A DNA stretch of 63,279 bases, from NCBI GenBank assembly GCA_017542485.1, contig JAFXXC010000053.1, forward strand, positions 1 through 63,279, written 5' to 3'. The stretch comes from Acholeplasmatales bacterium (GTDB lineage Bacteria > Bacillota_I > Bacilli_A > Acholeplasmatales > Anaeroplasmataceae). The translations under genes and the position numbers were made by a program. The notes beneath the pieces were generated by a model that saw only the letters and a list, made by a program, of their open reading frames with translations, was not told where the DNA came from and did not search any database. This document shows positions 7,638 through 16,160 of the stretch, piece after piece (the first letter of the stretch is position 1; each line of letters starts with the position of its first letter).

Positions 7638-8606
7638 CTAGTATATTATTCTTCTTGCTGTATCGCCCTTAAGAGTAATTAACTCCAATCCCTTTTTTAC
7701 AGAAAATTCTTCTGATTCTTTTTCATCCATAGAAAATATAGCTGTCGAATACGCATCCATCATTCCGTTATCAATATTACCCATAATGCTTACTAAATCG
7801 TAATTATTTGATGGATATCCTGTATATGGATTAATTAAATGATGATATCTAACACCATCCTTAACTATGCTTTGATGTTCACCACTTGAAGTAGCTATTC
7901 CAATATTTTTAACCTTATTATCAAAAATAGTTCCGTTTTTATAAGGTTTTGAAATACTAACATTAGTTAGATAATCGCCAACATAAATGCTTGATGAACC
8001 ACAATCAAGAACATACTTAGTTACATGGTTGCTATCCAAATATTTTCTCATCCATTCAAGTGCATATCCTTTAACCATACCACCTAAATCTATATTTCCA
8101 TCGCCTACGATAGTAACACTATTATCTTTAATATCTATACTTGTATTTTTAACAATTTCAAGTTCATTTTTAATATCATCATCACTTGGAATAGTATTCT
8201 TATTTATTGCATCTTTCCACATATGATTAAGTCTACCCATAAAAGGATTAAAGTAACCATTAGTATCTTCTATTAAATCAACTGCTTTATTTAAAATACT
8301 AATCAATTCACTACTAACCTCAAGTGTTCTTCTTTGATTTAAATCACAGATACTTGTATTAGTATCATTAGAATCATAATCACTTGTAGTTCTATTTATT
8401 TCATTAAGCCTTTGCTTTATTTCATTATAGTACTTATTAGCAGTATCCTTATCTAATTTATAATCATCACCATCGTAAAATATAACACTTACTGTTGTAT
8501 CAAATACATAAATCGGAGCGAAACTATAAGAATTATTTTTTCCACAAGAAAACAATATAGCTATTAACGAAATAAACATACTAAGAATTAATGCTTTCTT
8601 CTTCAT
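7638..8606 (-). CDS. apbE: FAD:protein FMN transferase (ApbE), lipoprotein
   Basis: A 322-residue enzyme that attaches FMN covalently to threonine of extracytoplasmic proteins. The signal peptide ends LFSC, so it is a lipoprotein. Family features: YVFDTTVSVIFYDGDD near the N-terminus, GNIDLGGMVKGYALEWM (FAD-binding), and the Mg2+-site region IMGNIDNGMMDAYSTAIFSM. The start overlaps the PAP2 gene by 26 bases, and the SD lies in that gene's end. No FMN-binding target protein (S/T-G-A-T motif) is evident in this window, so its substrate is encoded elsewhere. Confidence 0.92.
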   Translation of the reverse strand: MKKKALILSMFISLIAILFSCGKNNSYSFAPIYVFDTTVSVIFYDGDDYKLDKDTANKYYNEIKQRLNEINRTTSDYDSNDTNTSICDLNQRRTLEVSSELISILNKAVDLIEDTNGYFNPFMGRLNHMWKDAINKNTIPSDDDIKNELEIVKNTSIDIKDNSVTIVGDGNIDLGGMVKGYALEWMRKYLDSNHVTKYVLDCGSSSIYVGDYLTNVSISKPYKNGTIFDNKVKNIGIATSSGEHQSIVKDGVRYHHLINPYTGYPSNNYDLVSIMGNIDNGMMDAYSTAIFSMDEKESEEFSVKKGLELITLKGDTARRIIY

Positions 8607-9285
8607 CCTTTTTCCTCTTAAAACTAATAATACTTTTATCTAAAATACCATATCGTTCGAATAACATATAAATAAATGCACTAATACAAAATGAAATAAT
8701 GCCAACCATTGCACCAGCAATTACATCAGAAAAATAATGCATACCTAGTACAATTCTTGATAACATAATTGTAGGGATTAAAACAATACTTACTATTAAT
8801 ATTGTATATTTAATAATTTTCTTTTTATTATTTTTGAACAAATAATAAGTTAAATATGAATAAAGAAAAGCTGCCGTACATGAATGTCCAGATGGAAAAG
8901 AGGTATCAGACTCTCTCATCCACTGAAGTGCACTATTCGGTCTTTCCCTATCAAAATATAATTTTAAGACAAGATTTAAAATTGTTGCAAAAATAATATC
9001 AAATATAGCTATAACAGTACCTCTATCAAATTTACTAAATATAGCCATAAAAAGTATTATAACAACTGCAGCATATACATATCCAAACTCAGTTATAATT
9101 CTAAATATAAAATATATAAATCCACCTTTTTCTCCGCGCAAACTATATACTTTATCTTGGATATTATTATCAATGGCTAATTCGCCATTATTTTTATATA
9201 CAATAATCGCAACAATAAAAAATATTGTTGTGGCAATTATTAATATACTTGAAATTAGAATTAATTCCTTTTTCATCCTTATCAT
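8581..9285 (-). CDS. PAP2-family membrane phosphatase
   Basis: A 234-residue membrane protein with about six transmembrane segments and the three PAP2 motifs: KLYFDRERP, PSGHSCTA and SRIVLGMHYFSDVIAG. The family removes phosphate from lipid phosphates such as undecaprenyl pyrophosphate or phosphatidic acid at the outer membrane face. The start is uncertain: ATG at 9283-9285 has no clear SD, and an in-frame ATG three codons on has TAAGG too close. It begins four bases after the preceding gene stops, so the two are co-transcribed. Confidence 0.88.
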   Translation of the reverse strand: MIRMKKELILISSILIIATTIFFIVAIIVYKNNGELAIDNNIQDKVYSLRGEKGGFIYFIFRIITEFGYVYAAVVIILFMAIFSKFDRGTVIAIFDIIFATILNLVLKLYFDRERPNSALQWMRESDTSFPSGHSCTAAFLYSYLTYYLFKNNKKKIIKYTILIVSIVLIPTIMLSRIVLGMHYFSDVIAGAMVGIISFCISAFIYMLFERYGILDKSIISFKRKKDEEESINS

Positions 9286-9289
9286 AACA

Positions 9290-9742
9290 TTAAAACTTCT
9301 TTAAAAATACAAAATATACTATTCCATGTATAACTAAAAATACTATTAATACTCCAATACTGAAGAAAAAATAACCCCAATTAATAAATGCGCAAAATAT
9401 AACAGCAACACCCATAACATACAAAAATATTTTATATGTCAATGCATTAGCTCTCATTTTTAAATATTTAATTCTTTCATCAGTCTTACCTATCAATACT
9501 TTATTTGCAAAATCCTCGCTCTTTAAAATGCGAATGTATTTTACAAGCTTCCATCCTATCCAACCAAATAAAATAGCACTTGCGATATATGGAACATAAG
9601 GCGCATTAACAAAAATACTATTATCTTTTTCTACCCAATCAAAACTATCAAATGACATTATAAATAATATAGCTATCGGTAATATTAATGATGAGCTCAT
9701 TACAATAAGTTTTATCTTTGTTCTATTTATCAATTCTTCCAT
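9290..9742 (-). CDS. Four-helix membrane protein paired with XRE regulator (DUF2178-like)
   Basis: A 150-residue protein with about four transmembrane segments. The central GKTDERIKYLKMRANALTYKIF resembles the DER-containing linker of DUF2178/DUF3796-type proteins that are commonly encoded after a short XRE regulator, as here (seven bases downstream). I am not certain which DUF applies. No catalytic residues are evident. A small regulator/membrane-protein module of unknown function is the best description. Confidence 0.6.
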   Translation of the reverse strand: MEELINRTKIKLIVMSSSLILPIAILFIMSFDSFDWVEKDNSIFVNAPYVPYIASAILFGWIGWKLVKYIRILKSEDFANKVLIGKTDERIKYLKMRANALTYKIFLYVMGVAVIFCAFINWGYFFFSIGVLIVFLVIHGIVYFVFLKKF

Positions 9743-9749
9743 TTTCTTA

Positions 9750-9953
9750 TTACTTCTCCTTGTCCTCTAAAATAAAAATATCCTCAACACTTACTTCAAA
9801 AATATCAGCCATTTTAAGTGCTAACGGTAGTGAAGCAATATATTTACCCTGTTCAATCGAAATAATAGTTTGTCTAGTTACGCCAACTAAACTAGCTAAT
9901 TCTTCTTGAGTCATTTTCTTTAATTTACGATACTTATGAACATTGTTTAACAA
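9750..9953 (-). CDS. Short XRE-family transcriptional regulator
   Basis: A 67-residue helix-turn-helix protein: MTQEELASLVGVTRQTIISIEQGKY is the HTH, followed by SLPLALKMADIFEVSVEDIF. This form is nearly all DNA-binding domain. An ATG at 9966-9968 lies inside the SD itself (ATGGAGGTG), so I chose the TTG at 9951-9953, seven bases after GGAGGT; homologues typically begin just before the VHKYRKLKK segment. It pairs with the membrane protein downstream. Confidence 0.85.
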   Translation of the reverse strand: MLNNVHKYRKLKKMTQEELASLVGVTRQTIISIEQGKYIASLPLALKMADIFEVSVEDIFILEDKEK

Positions 9954-9980
9954 TTGCAACACCTCCATTCCTATTTAAGA

Positions 9981-10004
9981 CAAAATGCTATGATAAACAT
10001 AGCA
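9981..10004 (-). terminator. Weak terminator after prfA
   Basis: A 7-bp stem (TGCTATG / CATAGCA) with a 5-nt loop followed by TTTTG on the minus strand, in the 47-base gap between prfA and the XRE gene. Confidence 0.5.
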
Positions 10005-10015
10005 CCAATAATTAA

Positions 10016-11092
10016 TTATAATTTTATAGCAGCCTCTTGAGCAAGCTTTCTCTTTTGATCTTCGTTGATTAATTCCTCAATAACTAAATCAAGCTTTCCT
10101 TCAATAATAGCGTCTAATCTATTAATTGTTAAACCAATTCTATGATCAGTAACACGGTTATCAGGCCAGTTATATGTTCTAATCTTTTCAGATCTATCAC
10201 CCTTACCAACTAATGAATGACGTTCTGCTCCCTCTGCCTCTTCCTTTTCTCTAACTAATTGATCATATAATCTTGTAGCTAAAAGTTGTAAAGCAGCAGC
10301 TTTATTTTCATGTTGAGAACGATATGTTTGGCATGCAACAGACATACCAGTTGGTTCATGTGTTACTCTTACTGCTGAGTAAGTAGTATTTACACCTTGT
10401 CCACCAGGACCAGATGAACAGAATGTATCAACTCTAATATCATTCATATCTAATTTAAAATCAATCTCAGTAGCTTCTGGCATAACTAAAACAGTAGCTA
10501 CACTTGTATGAATTCTACCCTTTGATTCAGTAGCAGGAACTCTTTGTACTCTATGTGCACCTGACTCATATTTTAAAAATGAATAAACCATTTCACCAGA
10601 AACCATAAATTCTATTTGAGAGAAGCCTCCCATTTCAGATGGCATAGAATCTAGTACTTGAATCTTCCATCCCTTTGATTCAGCATATTTAGAGTACATT
10701 CTAAATAAATCTCCAGCAAAAATATTTGCTTCATCACCACCAACAGCACCTCTAATTTCAACAACAACATTTTTCTCATCATTAGGGTCTTTTGGCAATA
10801 ACAATACCTTTATTTCTTCAGATATTTCCTCAATTCTTTTATTTGCTTCCTCATATTCAAGCTCTGCCATTTCAGCAAGCTCCTTATCATCAGATTTTTT
10901 CATTTCCTTTAAATCTGATAACGAATCTTCTAACTTTGTTTGCTCATGAAATAATTGAACAACTTTTTCTAAAGATCTTTGCTCCTTAGAAAGCTCTGTC
11001 AATTTCTTAACATCAGATAATACCTCTGGCTGTGTAAGAAGCTCATTTATTTCATTATATCTAGCTTCCATTAGCTTTAATCTATCTAACAT
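10016..11092 (-). CDS. prfA: Peptide chain release factor 1
   Basis: A 358-residue class I release factor reading UAA and UAG. The stop-codon recognition tripeptide PAT is in RVQRVPATESKGRIHTS, and the catalytic GGQ is in CSSGPGGQGVNTTYSAVRVTH. Length is normal for RF1. It begins two bases after dnaB stops, as part of the gdpP/rplI-dnaB-prfA group. The usual downstream partner prmC, which methylates the GGQ glutamine, is elsewhere (33988-34848). Confidence 0.96.
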   Translation of the reverse strand: MLDRLKLMEARYNEINELLTQPEVLSDVKKLTELSKEQRSLEKVVQLFHEQTKLEDSLSDLKEMKKSDDKELAEMAELEYEEANKRIEEISEEIKVLLLPKDPNDEKNVVVEIRGAVGGDEANIFAGDLFRMYSKYAESKGWKIQVLDSMPSEMGGFSQIEFMVSGEMVYSFLKYESGAHRVQRVPATESKGRIHTSVATVLVMPEATEIDFKLDMNDIRVDTFCSSGPGGQGVNTTYSAVRVTHEPTGMSVACQTYRSQHENKAAALQLLATRLYDQLVREKEEAEGAERHSLVGKGDRSEKIRTYNWPDNRVTDHRIGLTINRLDAIIEGKLDLVIEELINEDQKRKLAQEAAIKL

Positions 11093-11094
11093 AA

Positions 11095-12447
11095 TTATTC
11101 TTCCTCATTTGTTTTCTCTTTAAATCTTTGGTGTTCACCAGTAAATAACATAGGAATGTCTCCATTAGAACCAGAACGGTTCTTAGCTACAATAAGCTTT
11201 GTATCAGGAGATCTTAAATCCTTTCTATGGATGAACATAACAATATCCGCATCCTGCTCAATAGATCCAGAATCACGTAAATCTGATAATACTGGTTCTC
11301 TTGCTTGCTTAGTAACATCCTGTGCTTTACTAGCGGCGTTTTGCTTTTCAATATCACGTGATAATTGCGATAAAGCAATGACAGGAACCTCAAGTTCTCT
11401 TGCCATCAATTTTAGACCACGTGTAATCTTAGTAACTCTCTCTACAGTATTTTTAGATGAACTATCTTCAATCAATTGTAAATAATCAATAATAACCATG
11501 CCAAGTTTTGATCCCTTCTCAGCTTTCTTATTACGACATTTAGCTCTAATTGATGAAATTGTTGTATTAGGAGAATCATCAAAGAACAATCCTACATTTG
11601 ATAATTTTCTAATACTTGTATTAAATCTTAACCAAGCTGCCTTATCCAAATTACCATTTTTAATACTACCAAGCGCTATAGATGCATCAGATGCAATTAA
11701 TCTTTCAACCAATTGATCGCTTGGCATTTCTAATGAAAATATAGCAACATCCAAATTATTTCTAGTTGCAATATTAAATGCTAAATTTAAACTCATAGCA
11801 CTTTTACCAGCTCCTGGTCTCGCTGCAAGAACAATCAATTGACCAGGCTGAAATCCTTGTGTAATCTTGTTAAGTTTTTCAAATCCTGTATCTAAACCAA
11901 TTACATCATTTCCACGCTTTGACTGTGATTCAGTATTCTTAAATACTCTTTCACTAACAGTGCCTATTGTTTCAAATCCTGTAACACTTTTTTTCTTTGA
12001 TATTTCAAAAACTTCAGATTCAACATTATCAATATAATTATCAGTTGACACATCAGGATTAAAGCCTTGTTCAACAAGCTTTTGTAATGTGGCAATTGAC
12101 TTTCTTCTTATTGATGCTTGGCTTACCAAACCAATATATGTTTCAATGTGGCTTGAAGTATATTCATACATGGCTATTGAAGAAATGTAATCTGCACCAC
12201 CACTTATTTCTAATTCGCCATTAGAATTAAGACGTCCAATAACTGTAGTACCATCAATAGCTTTACCCTCTTTAGATAGAGATACCATTGTTTTAAATAT
12301 TAACTTGTTTCTATTGTCAAAGAAATCATCTTCATCTAACAAATCCATTGCAACCACTATTTTACGTGGATCAATGAATATACTACCTAATATTGCTATT
12401 TCAGCTTCGATTTCTTGAGGCAATTTAACTTCTTTGTTATTAGCCAT
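11095..12447 (-). CDS. dnaB: Replicative DNA helicase DnaB (DnaC in Bacillus)
   Basis: A 450-residue hexameric 5'-3' helicase. The N-terminal DnaB domain starts LPQEIEAEIAILGSIF. The RecA-like domain has Walker A AARPGAGKSAMS, Walker B MVIIDYLQLIE, and the SDLRDSGSIEQDADIVMFIHR segment with the arginine finger region. No intein or truncation is seen. It starts 15 bases after the L9 stop, keeping the gdpP-rplI-dnaC order known from Bacillus. Confidence 0.96.
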   Translation of the reverse strand: MANNKEVKLPQEIEAEIAILGSIFIDPRKIVVAMDLLDEDDFFDNRNKLIFKTMVSLSKEGKAIDGTTVIGRLNSNGELEISGGADYISSIAMYEYTSSHIETYIGLVSQASIRRKSIATLQKLVEQGFNPDVSTDNYIDNVESEVFEISKKKSVTGFETIGTVSERVFKNTESQSKRGNDVIGLDTGFEKLNKITQGFQPGQLIVLAARPGAGKSAMSLNLAFNIATRNNLDVAIFSLEMPSDQLVERLIASDASIALGSIKNGNLDKAAWLRFNTSIRKLSNVGLFFDDSPNTTISSIRAKCRNKKAEKGSKLGMVIIDYLQLIEDSSSKNTVERVTKITRGLKLMARELEVPVIALSQLSRDIEKQNAASKAQDVTKQAREPVLSDLRDSGSIEQDADIVMFIHRKDLRSPDTKLIVAKNRSGSNGDIPMLFTGEHQRFKEKTNEEE

Positions 12448-12462
12448 CTTTATTCTTCCTAA

Positions 12463-12906
12463 CTACTTTCCTTCAACCTTAATTTCAAATTGTGCAACAA
12501 TATCAGTATCTAGCTTAACTGTCGCAGTAAAGATACCAATTGAATTGATTTCAGCTGGTAACTCAACTTTTCTCTTATCTAGATGAATACCAGTTTGTGC
12601 TTCAAATTCATCACAAACAAGCTTTGTTGTAATCTTACCAAAATTCTTTCCATCTTGACCAATCTTCATCTTAATATGAATTGATTTACCTTGGATATCT
12701 TTTTTAAACTTTAATAATAAATTTCTGTTGTTTTCAGCTTCTATTCTTTCTTGTTCCTTAGCACGTTCGTAATTGGCTAAGTTTTCATCTGTTGCAGGTA
12801 ATGCTTGCTTATTACCAATTAGGAAGTTAGCATAACCATTTGCAACCTCAATGATGCTACCTTTTTTACCTTTACCCTTAACATCAGTAGTTAAAATAAC
12901 TTTCAT
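12463..12906 (-). CDS. rplI: Ribosomal protein bL9, internal start within the GdpP fusion
   Basis: The 147-residue segment from ATG 12904-12906 is a full-length bL9: N-terminal MKVILTTDVKGKGKKGSIIEV with the conserved GYANFLI, the long connecting helix, and the C-terminal domain (FGKITTKLV, KRKVELP). AAGGAGG lies ten bases upstream of this ATG, although there it is also read as codons of the longer frame. Independent initiation at this site would give a normal free L9, which the ribosome needs; the alternative is that only the fusion is made. Confidence 0.85.
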   Translation of the reverse strand: MKVILTTDVKGKGKKGSIIEVANGYANFLIGNKQALPATDENLANYERAKEQERIEAENNRNLLLKFKKDIQGKSIHIKMKIGQDGKNFGKITTKLVCDEFEAQTGIHLDKRKVELPAEINSIGIFTATVKLDTDIVAQFEIKVEGK

Positions 12907-14940
12907 AACACCATTTCCTCCTTCTACATATTCTAATCTTAAAATCTCAATTAATTCATTTTTCAAATCTTCAATGGATACTTCTCTACGCTGTGTAGCA
13001 GCACTATTAAAGTGACCACCACCACCCATTTGCTCCATAATAATTTGAACATTGATTGAATCTCCTAAACTTCTTGCAGAAACACCAACAGATTTTTGAT
13101 CTATTCTACCAATAGTGAATGATGCATCTACACCATCAATCATTAATTGTTTATCAGAAATCTTAGCAAGTGTTGTTCTATCAGGAATCCTTTGATCCTC
13201 ATCAAGGCAAACAATACTGAATCTTTCTCCATATATCCATGCTTTTCCCAAAGCTTGGGCAAATAGTTTTTCACTATCAAGTGGCTCTTGCAACAATTTT
13301 CGAACAAATATCATATCAGCACCCATTGATTTTAATGTAGCTGCTGCTTCAAATGTTCTTGTACCAGAACGCTGAGTAAAATTATTTGTATCAACAATAA
13401 TACCTGCAAGCATTATAGATGCCTCAAGTGGTACAAATGAAATATCAGAACTATAGAACATAAACATTTCTGTACACAATTCAACTGCACTTGATGCACT
13501 TGAATCCAAATAATAAGTTAAATATTCACTATATCCAATTTCACCAGGTCTATGGTGATCAATAATAGATATTCTTTTTGCCTTATTAAATAAATCAGGG
13601 AACATTACCAATGATGGTGATTGTGTATCAGTAATCAATAATAATGTTTGTGGCTTCAATAAATCAATTGCTTGAGCAAGTGAAACGAAATTATTAGCAA
13701 TTGATGATTCCTTCTTTATCTTTTCATAAATCTTCTTTACAGTAACATCAGCAAGCTCAGGATCAAATGCCATCTTAGCATCTATACCAGAACTTATAAC
13801 CATATGATATGCAGCAAGCATAGAACCAATCGCATCACAGTCTGCAAACTTATGACACATTAATACAACATTTGATGATGCCTCAATAGCCTCTTTTAAA
13901 CCAATAGATTGCATACGGGCTTCAACCAACGTATTCTTTTCAAGTGAATTTGTTCTAGCACCGAAGAACTTGATTTGTTCACCCTCAAGGTTTACAACTA
14001 CTTGGTCACCACCACGTTTTTCTGCTAATTCGATAGCATTTTGAGCAATAGTTCCTAAATCATTATATTTGTTATCATAACATGCAACGCCCATAGAAAT
14101 AGATGCTTTTAATCTATTCTTTTGAGCTATGCTACGAATTGAATCAAGTAATGAAAACTTATCTTCAATCATCTTAAATGTAGCATCCTTATCCATGATT
14201 ACTGTCATTCTATCGCCAACTAATGTTTGTAAATAACAATTGTATTTTAAACAATAATCTGATATTTCTCCAAGAATTTGACCTCTTATATTAGCTTTTT
14301 CTTGCATATCAAATTTCTTCAATGATTCTTCTAGATTATCTAATTCTATAATACCAATTGCTGTTATTCTTTCATCATATCTCTTTTTTATTTTTTCTCT
14401 TTCTGTTGAATCAAAAAAATATAAAATCTCATTTTGAGAATTATGAATTACATCATATGAATTATTTTCAAACTTTAATAGCATTGTTTCTTGTCCAGCT
14501 ACTACATTTTCAACTAAATCTTTAGAAATACCCTCAAGCTGTGAATCAATTAAATTACTATGGAATATATTCTTAGCATATTGATTTGCCCAAGTGATGA
14601 TATTCTCATTATCATATAAAATAATACCAACTGGTAGCTTATTAAAAGCTTCATCTCCTGCTTGTGTAGCATGATATGAAATATTAGTCCACTTCTTTAA
14701 TCTTAAATCTAAATCCTTAATTTTAGCCTTACTATCACTATTAATCAATAAGAATATAAATGCAATAGCAACAATTAATGAAACTATCGCAAATATTAAA
14801 AACATTATTGCTAACAATGTTTTATAATTAGAATCAGATATCATTAAAAAATAATATGTAAAATATCCAAAGACTCCTGTTGCAACAATGAATAATGCAA
14901 AGAAAAATCCTGTTCTAATTTTTTGTAATAATTTATTCAT
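12463..14940 (-). CDS. gdpP: GdpP-like c-di-AMP phosphodiesterase fused in frame to ribosomal protein bL9
   Basis: An 825-residue reading frame. The first ~678 residues are GdpP-like: two transmembrane helices (about 10-32 and 41-66), a PAS-like region (KLPVGIILYDNENII), a degenerate GGDEF domain (about 175-310, no GGDEF signature), then DHH (CHKFADCDAIGS, DTQSPS, IDHHRPGE) and DHHA1 (MEQMGGGGHFNSAATQ). GdpP hydrolyses c-di-AMP. The last 147 residues are complete bL9. No stop separates them. I chose the ATG at 14938-14940 because GAGGTGG precedes it; an in-frame ATG 18 codons earlier lacks one. A separate L9 may also be made. Confidence 0.88.
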   Translation of the reverse strand: MNKLLQKIRTGFFFALFIVATGVFGYFTYYFLMISDSNYKTLLAIMFLIFAIVSLIVAIAFIFLLINSDSKAKIKDLDLRLKKWTNISYHATQAGDEAFNKLPVGIILYDNENIITWANQYAKNIFHSNLIDSQLEGISKDLVENVVAGQETMLLKFENNSYDVIHNSQNEILYFFDSTEREKIKKRYDERITAIGIIELDNLEESLKKFDMQEKANIRGQILGEISDYCLKYNCYLQTLVGDRMTVIMDKDATFKMIEDKFSLLDSIRSIAQKNRLKASISMGVACYDNKYNDLGTIAQNAIELAEKRGGDQVVVNLEGEQIKFFGARTNSLEKNTLVEARMQSIGLKEAIEASSNVVLMCHKFADCDAIGSMLAAYHMVISSGIDAKMAFDPELADVTVKKIYEKIKKESSIANNFVSLAQAIDLLKPQTLLLITDTQSPSLVMFPDLFNKAKRISIIDHHRPGEIGYSEYLTYYLDSSASSAVELCTEMFMFYSSDISFVPLEASIMLAGIIVDTNNFTQRSGTRTFEAAATLKSMGADMIFVRKLLQEPLDSEKLFAQALGKAWIYGERFSIVCLDEDQRIPDRTTLAKISDKQLMIDGVDASFTIGRIDQKSVGVSARSLGDSINVQIIMEQMGGGGHFNSAATQRREVSIEDLKNELIEILRLEYVEGGNGVMKVILTTDVKGKGKKGSIIEVANGYANFLIGNKQALPATDENLANYERAKEQERIEAENNRNLLLKFKKDIQGKSIHIKMKIGQDGKNFGKITTKLVCDEFEAQTGIHLDKRKVELPAEINSIGIFTATVKLDTDIVAQFEIKVEGK

Positions 14941-15009
14941 GCAACCACCTCGCATAGTCTTTTTTATTATATCAAAATAATTGATAAATATCAATTATAT
15001 CAAAAAACA

Positions 15010-15040
15010 AAAAAGAAACTGCTATAAGCAGTCCCTTTTT
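15010..15040 (-). terminator. Terminator after the ABC/LytTR operon
   Basis: An 8-bp stem (15015-15022 with 15028-15035, two G-U pairs) with a 5-nt loop and T-runs on both strands. It lies between the 69-residue gene and gdpP. Confidence 0.8.
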
Positions 15041-15048
15041 GATAAAAA

Positions 15049-15258
15049 TTACTTAATCTTTAAAATATCTTTTTCCTCAATATTTTTAGCTAACCAAGTA
15101 GCTTCACCACCAACATTGATGTCATAGTATATGATATCATTTTCTTTTCTTACACTCTTAATAACTCCATGTTTAAGCTCTTTATCCATATGGAATGCAA
15201 CGAATTCATCCTTTTTAAATTTTGAATCTATTTTTACTTTTTTCTTAAATAGCCCCAT
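15049..15258 (-). CDS. Small basic hypothetical protein
   Basis: A 69-residue, lysine-rich soluble protein (MGLFKKKVKIDSKFKKDEFV) with an alternating beta pattern (FVAFHMDKELKHGVIKSVRK, IIYYDINVGGEATWL) that could fold as a small SH3-like barrel. I do not recognise the family. It lies eight bases after the DUF3021 gene, as the last gene of the ABC/LytTR operon, and has an AGGAGAT SD. Confidence 0.65.
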   Translation of the reverse strand: MGLFKKKVKIDSKFKKDEFVAFHMDKELKHGVIKSVRKENDIIYYDINVGGEATWLAKNIEEKDILKIK

Positions 15259-15266
15259 ATTATCTC

Positions 15267-15695
15267 CTATTCTATTTCACTATTCAACTTATCATTTAAC
15301 TTCTTACTAACATTTTTATTTATGAAATAAACAGTTAACCATAGTGTCAAAAATGTAACAACGTATACACTTGTAAAAATAATTATTACTTCTGTTTTGT
15401 ATGGAATCCAATTATTTATTAAATATCCACCAATATATACTATATATATTGATGTCATTTGAAAAAACAAACTTTTTCCTTTAGACCAATCATCTATTTG
15501 ATTGAAAACTGAACTTCCAGCTTGTACAAATGCGATAATATATGTAGTTAAAATTGCTAAAAATACAGTAAATCCAGTTAATTTTAAATCAACTCCTGAT
15601 GATTCAATAACTAAATATACAATACCAGCTATTATAGGCCCAAATCCTGAAAATATTAAGCCTCTTTTTAAGAATTCTTTTACATAACAATTCAT
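15267..15695 (-). CDS. DUF3021 family membrane protein
   Basis: A 142-residue protein with four transmembrane helices. GFGPIIAGIVYLV, TYIIAFVQAGSSVFNQIDDWS and SIYIVYIGGYLINNWIP fit DUF3021, which is typically encoded next to a LytTR-domain gene, as here. I moved the start from an upstream in-frame ATG to that at 15693-15695 because AAGGATGG lies about ten bases before it. The start is one base after the LytTR stop, so the two are coupled. Such membrane partners are thought to modulate the LytTR regulator. Confidence 0.82.
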   Translation of the reverse strand: MNCYVKEFLKRGLIFSGFGPIIAGIVYLVIESSGVDLKLTGFTVFLAILTTYIIAFVQAGSSVFNQIDDWSKGKSLFFQMTSIYIVYIGGYLINNWIPYKTEVIIIFTSVYVVTFLTLWLTVYFINKNVSKKLNDKLNSEIE

Positions 15696-15696
15696 A

Positions 15697-16128
15697 TTAC
15701 AATCCCATCCTTTGCTTAACATTTTTCAATTCTCTTCTTGATATATAATCAATATAACCATTCTTAAATATAACCTTTAATGCTCCACCAATTGTAGATT
15801 CAAATTTCTTAATATTTCTTTTATTCGCTAAACAAGATTGATTTATTTTAATAAATGTATTTAAATTCATTTCTTCCAATTGATATAACCTTTGTTTAAT
15901 TTGATATCTTTTATCATTAATTAACGCAAATACTTTATTATTTTCAGATATAAAACATGTAACATCATTTATATCGATTTTAATTATCTCATTATTATAA
16001 GTACCTGTTAAATCAACATCTGATGATATAACTAAAGACTCTATTTCATCAACTAATTTAGTTCTTTCCTTAGCATATATCAACACTTTTTCTTCTTCAA
16101 TTTCTTCTATATATGTATAACATCTCAT
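15697..16128 (-). CDS. LytTR-domain transcriptional regulator
   Basis: A 143-residue protein without a receiver domain. The C-terminal half is a LytTR DNA-binding domain: INDVTCFISENNKVFALIN, LEEMNLNTFIKINQSCLANKRNI and IDYISRRELKNVKQR. The N-terminal ~45 residues are unassigned. The gene follows the ABC permease by 32 bases with an AGGAGG SD. Two direct repeats 21 bp apart at the operon's promoter are likely its binding sites, giving positive autoregulation. Confidence 0.87.
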   Translation of the reverse strand: MRCYTYIEEIEEEKVLIYAKERTKLVDEIESLVISSDVDLTGTYNNEIIKIDINDVTCFISENNKVFALINDKRYQIKQRLYQLEEMNLNTFIKINQSCLANKRNIKKFESTIGGALKVIFKNGYIDYISRRELKNVKQRMGL

Positions 16129-16160
16129 AGGACTTTCCTCCTAAAGATAATTATACAATA

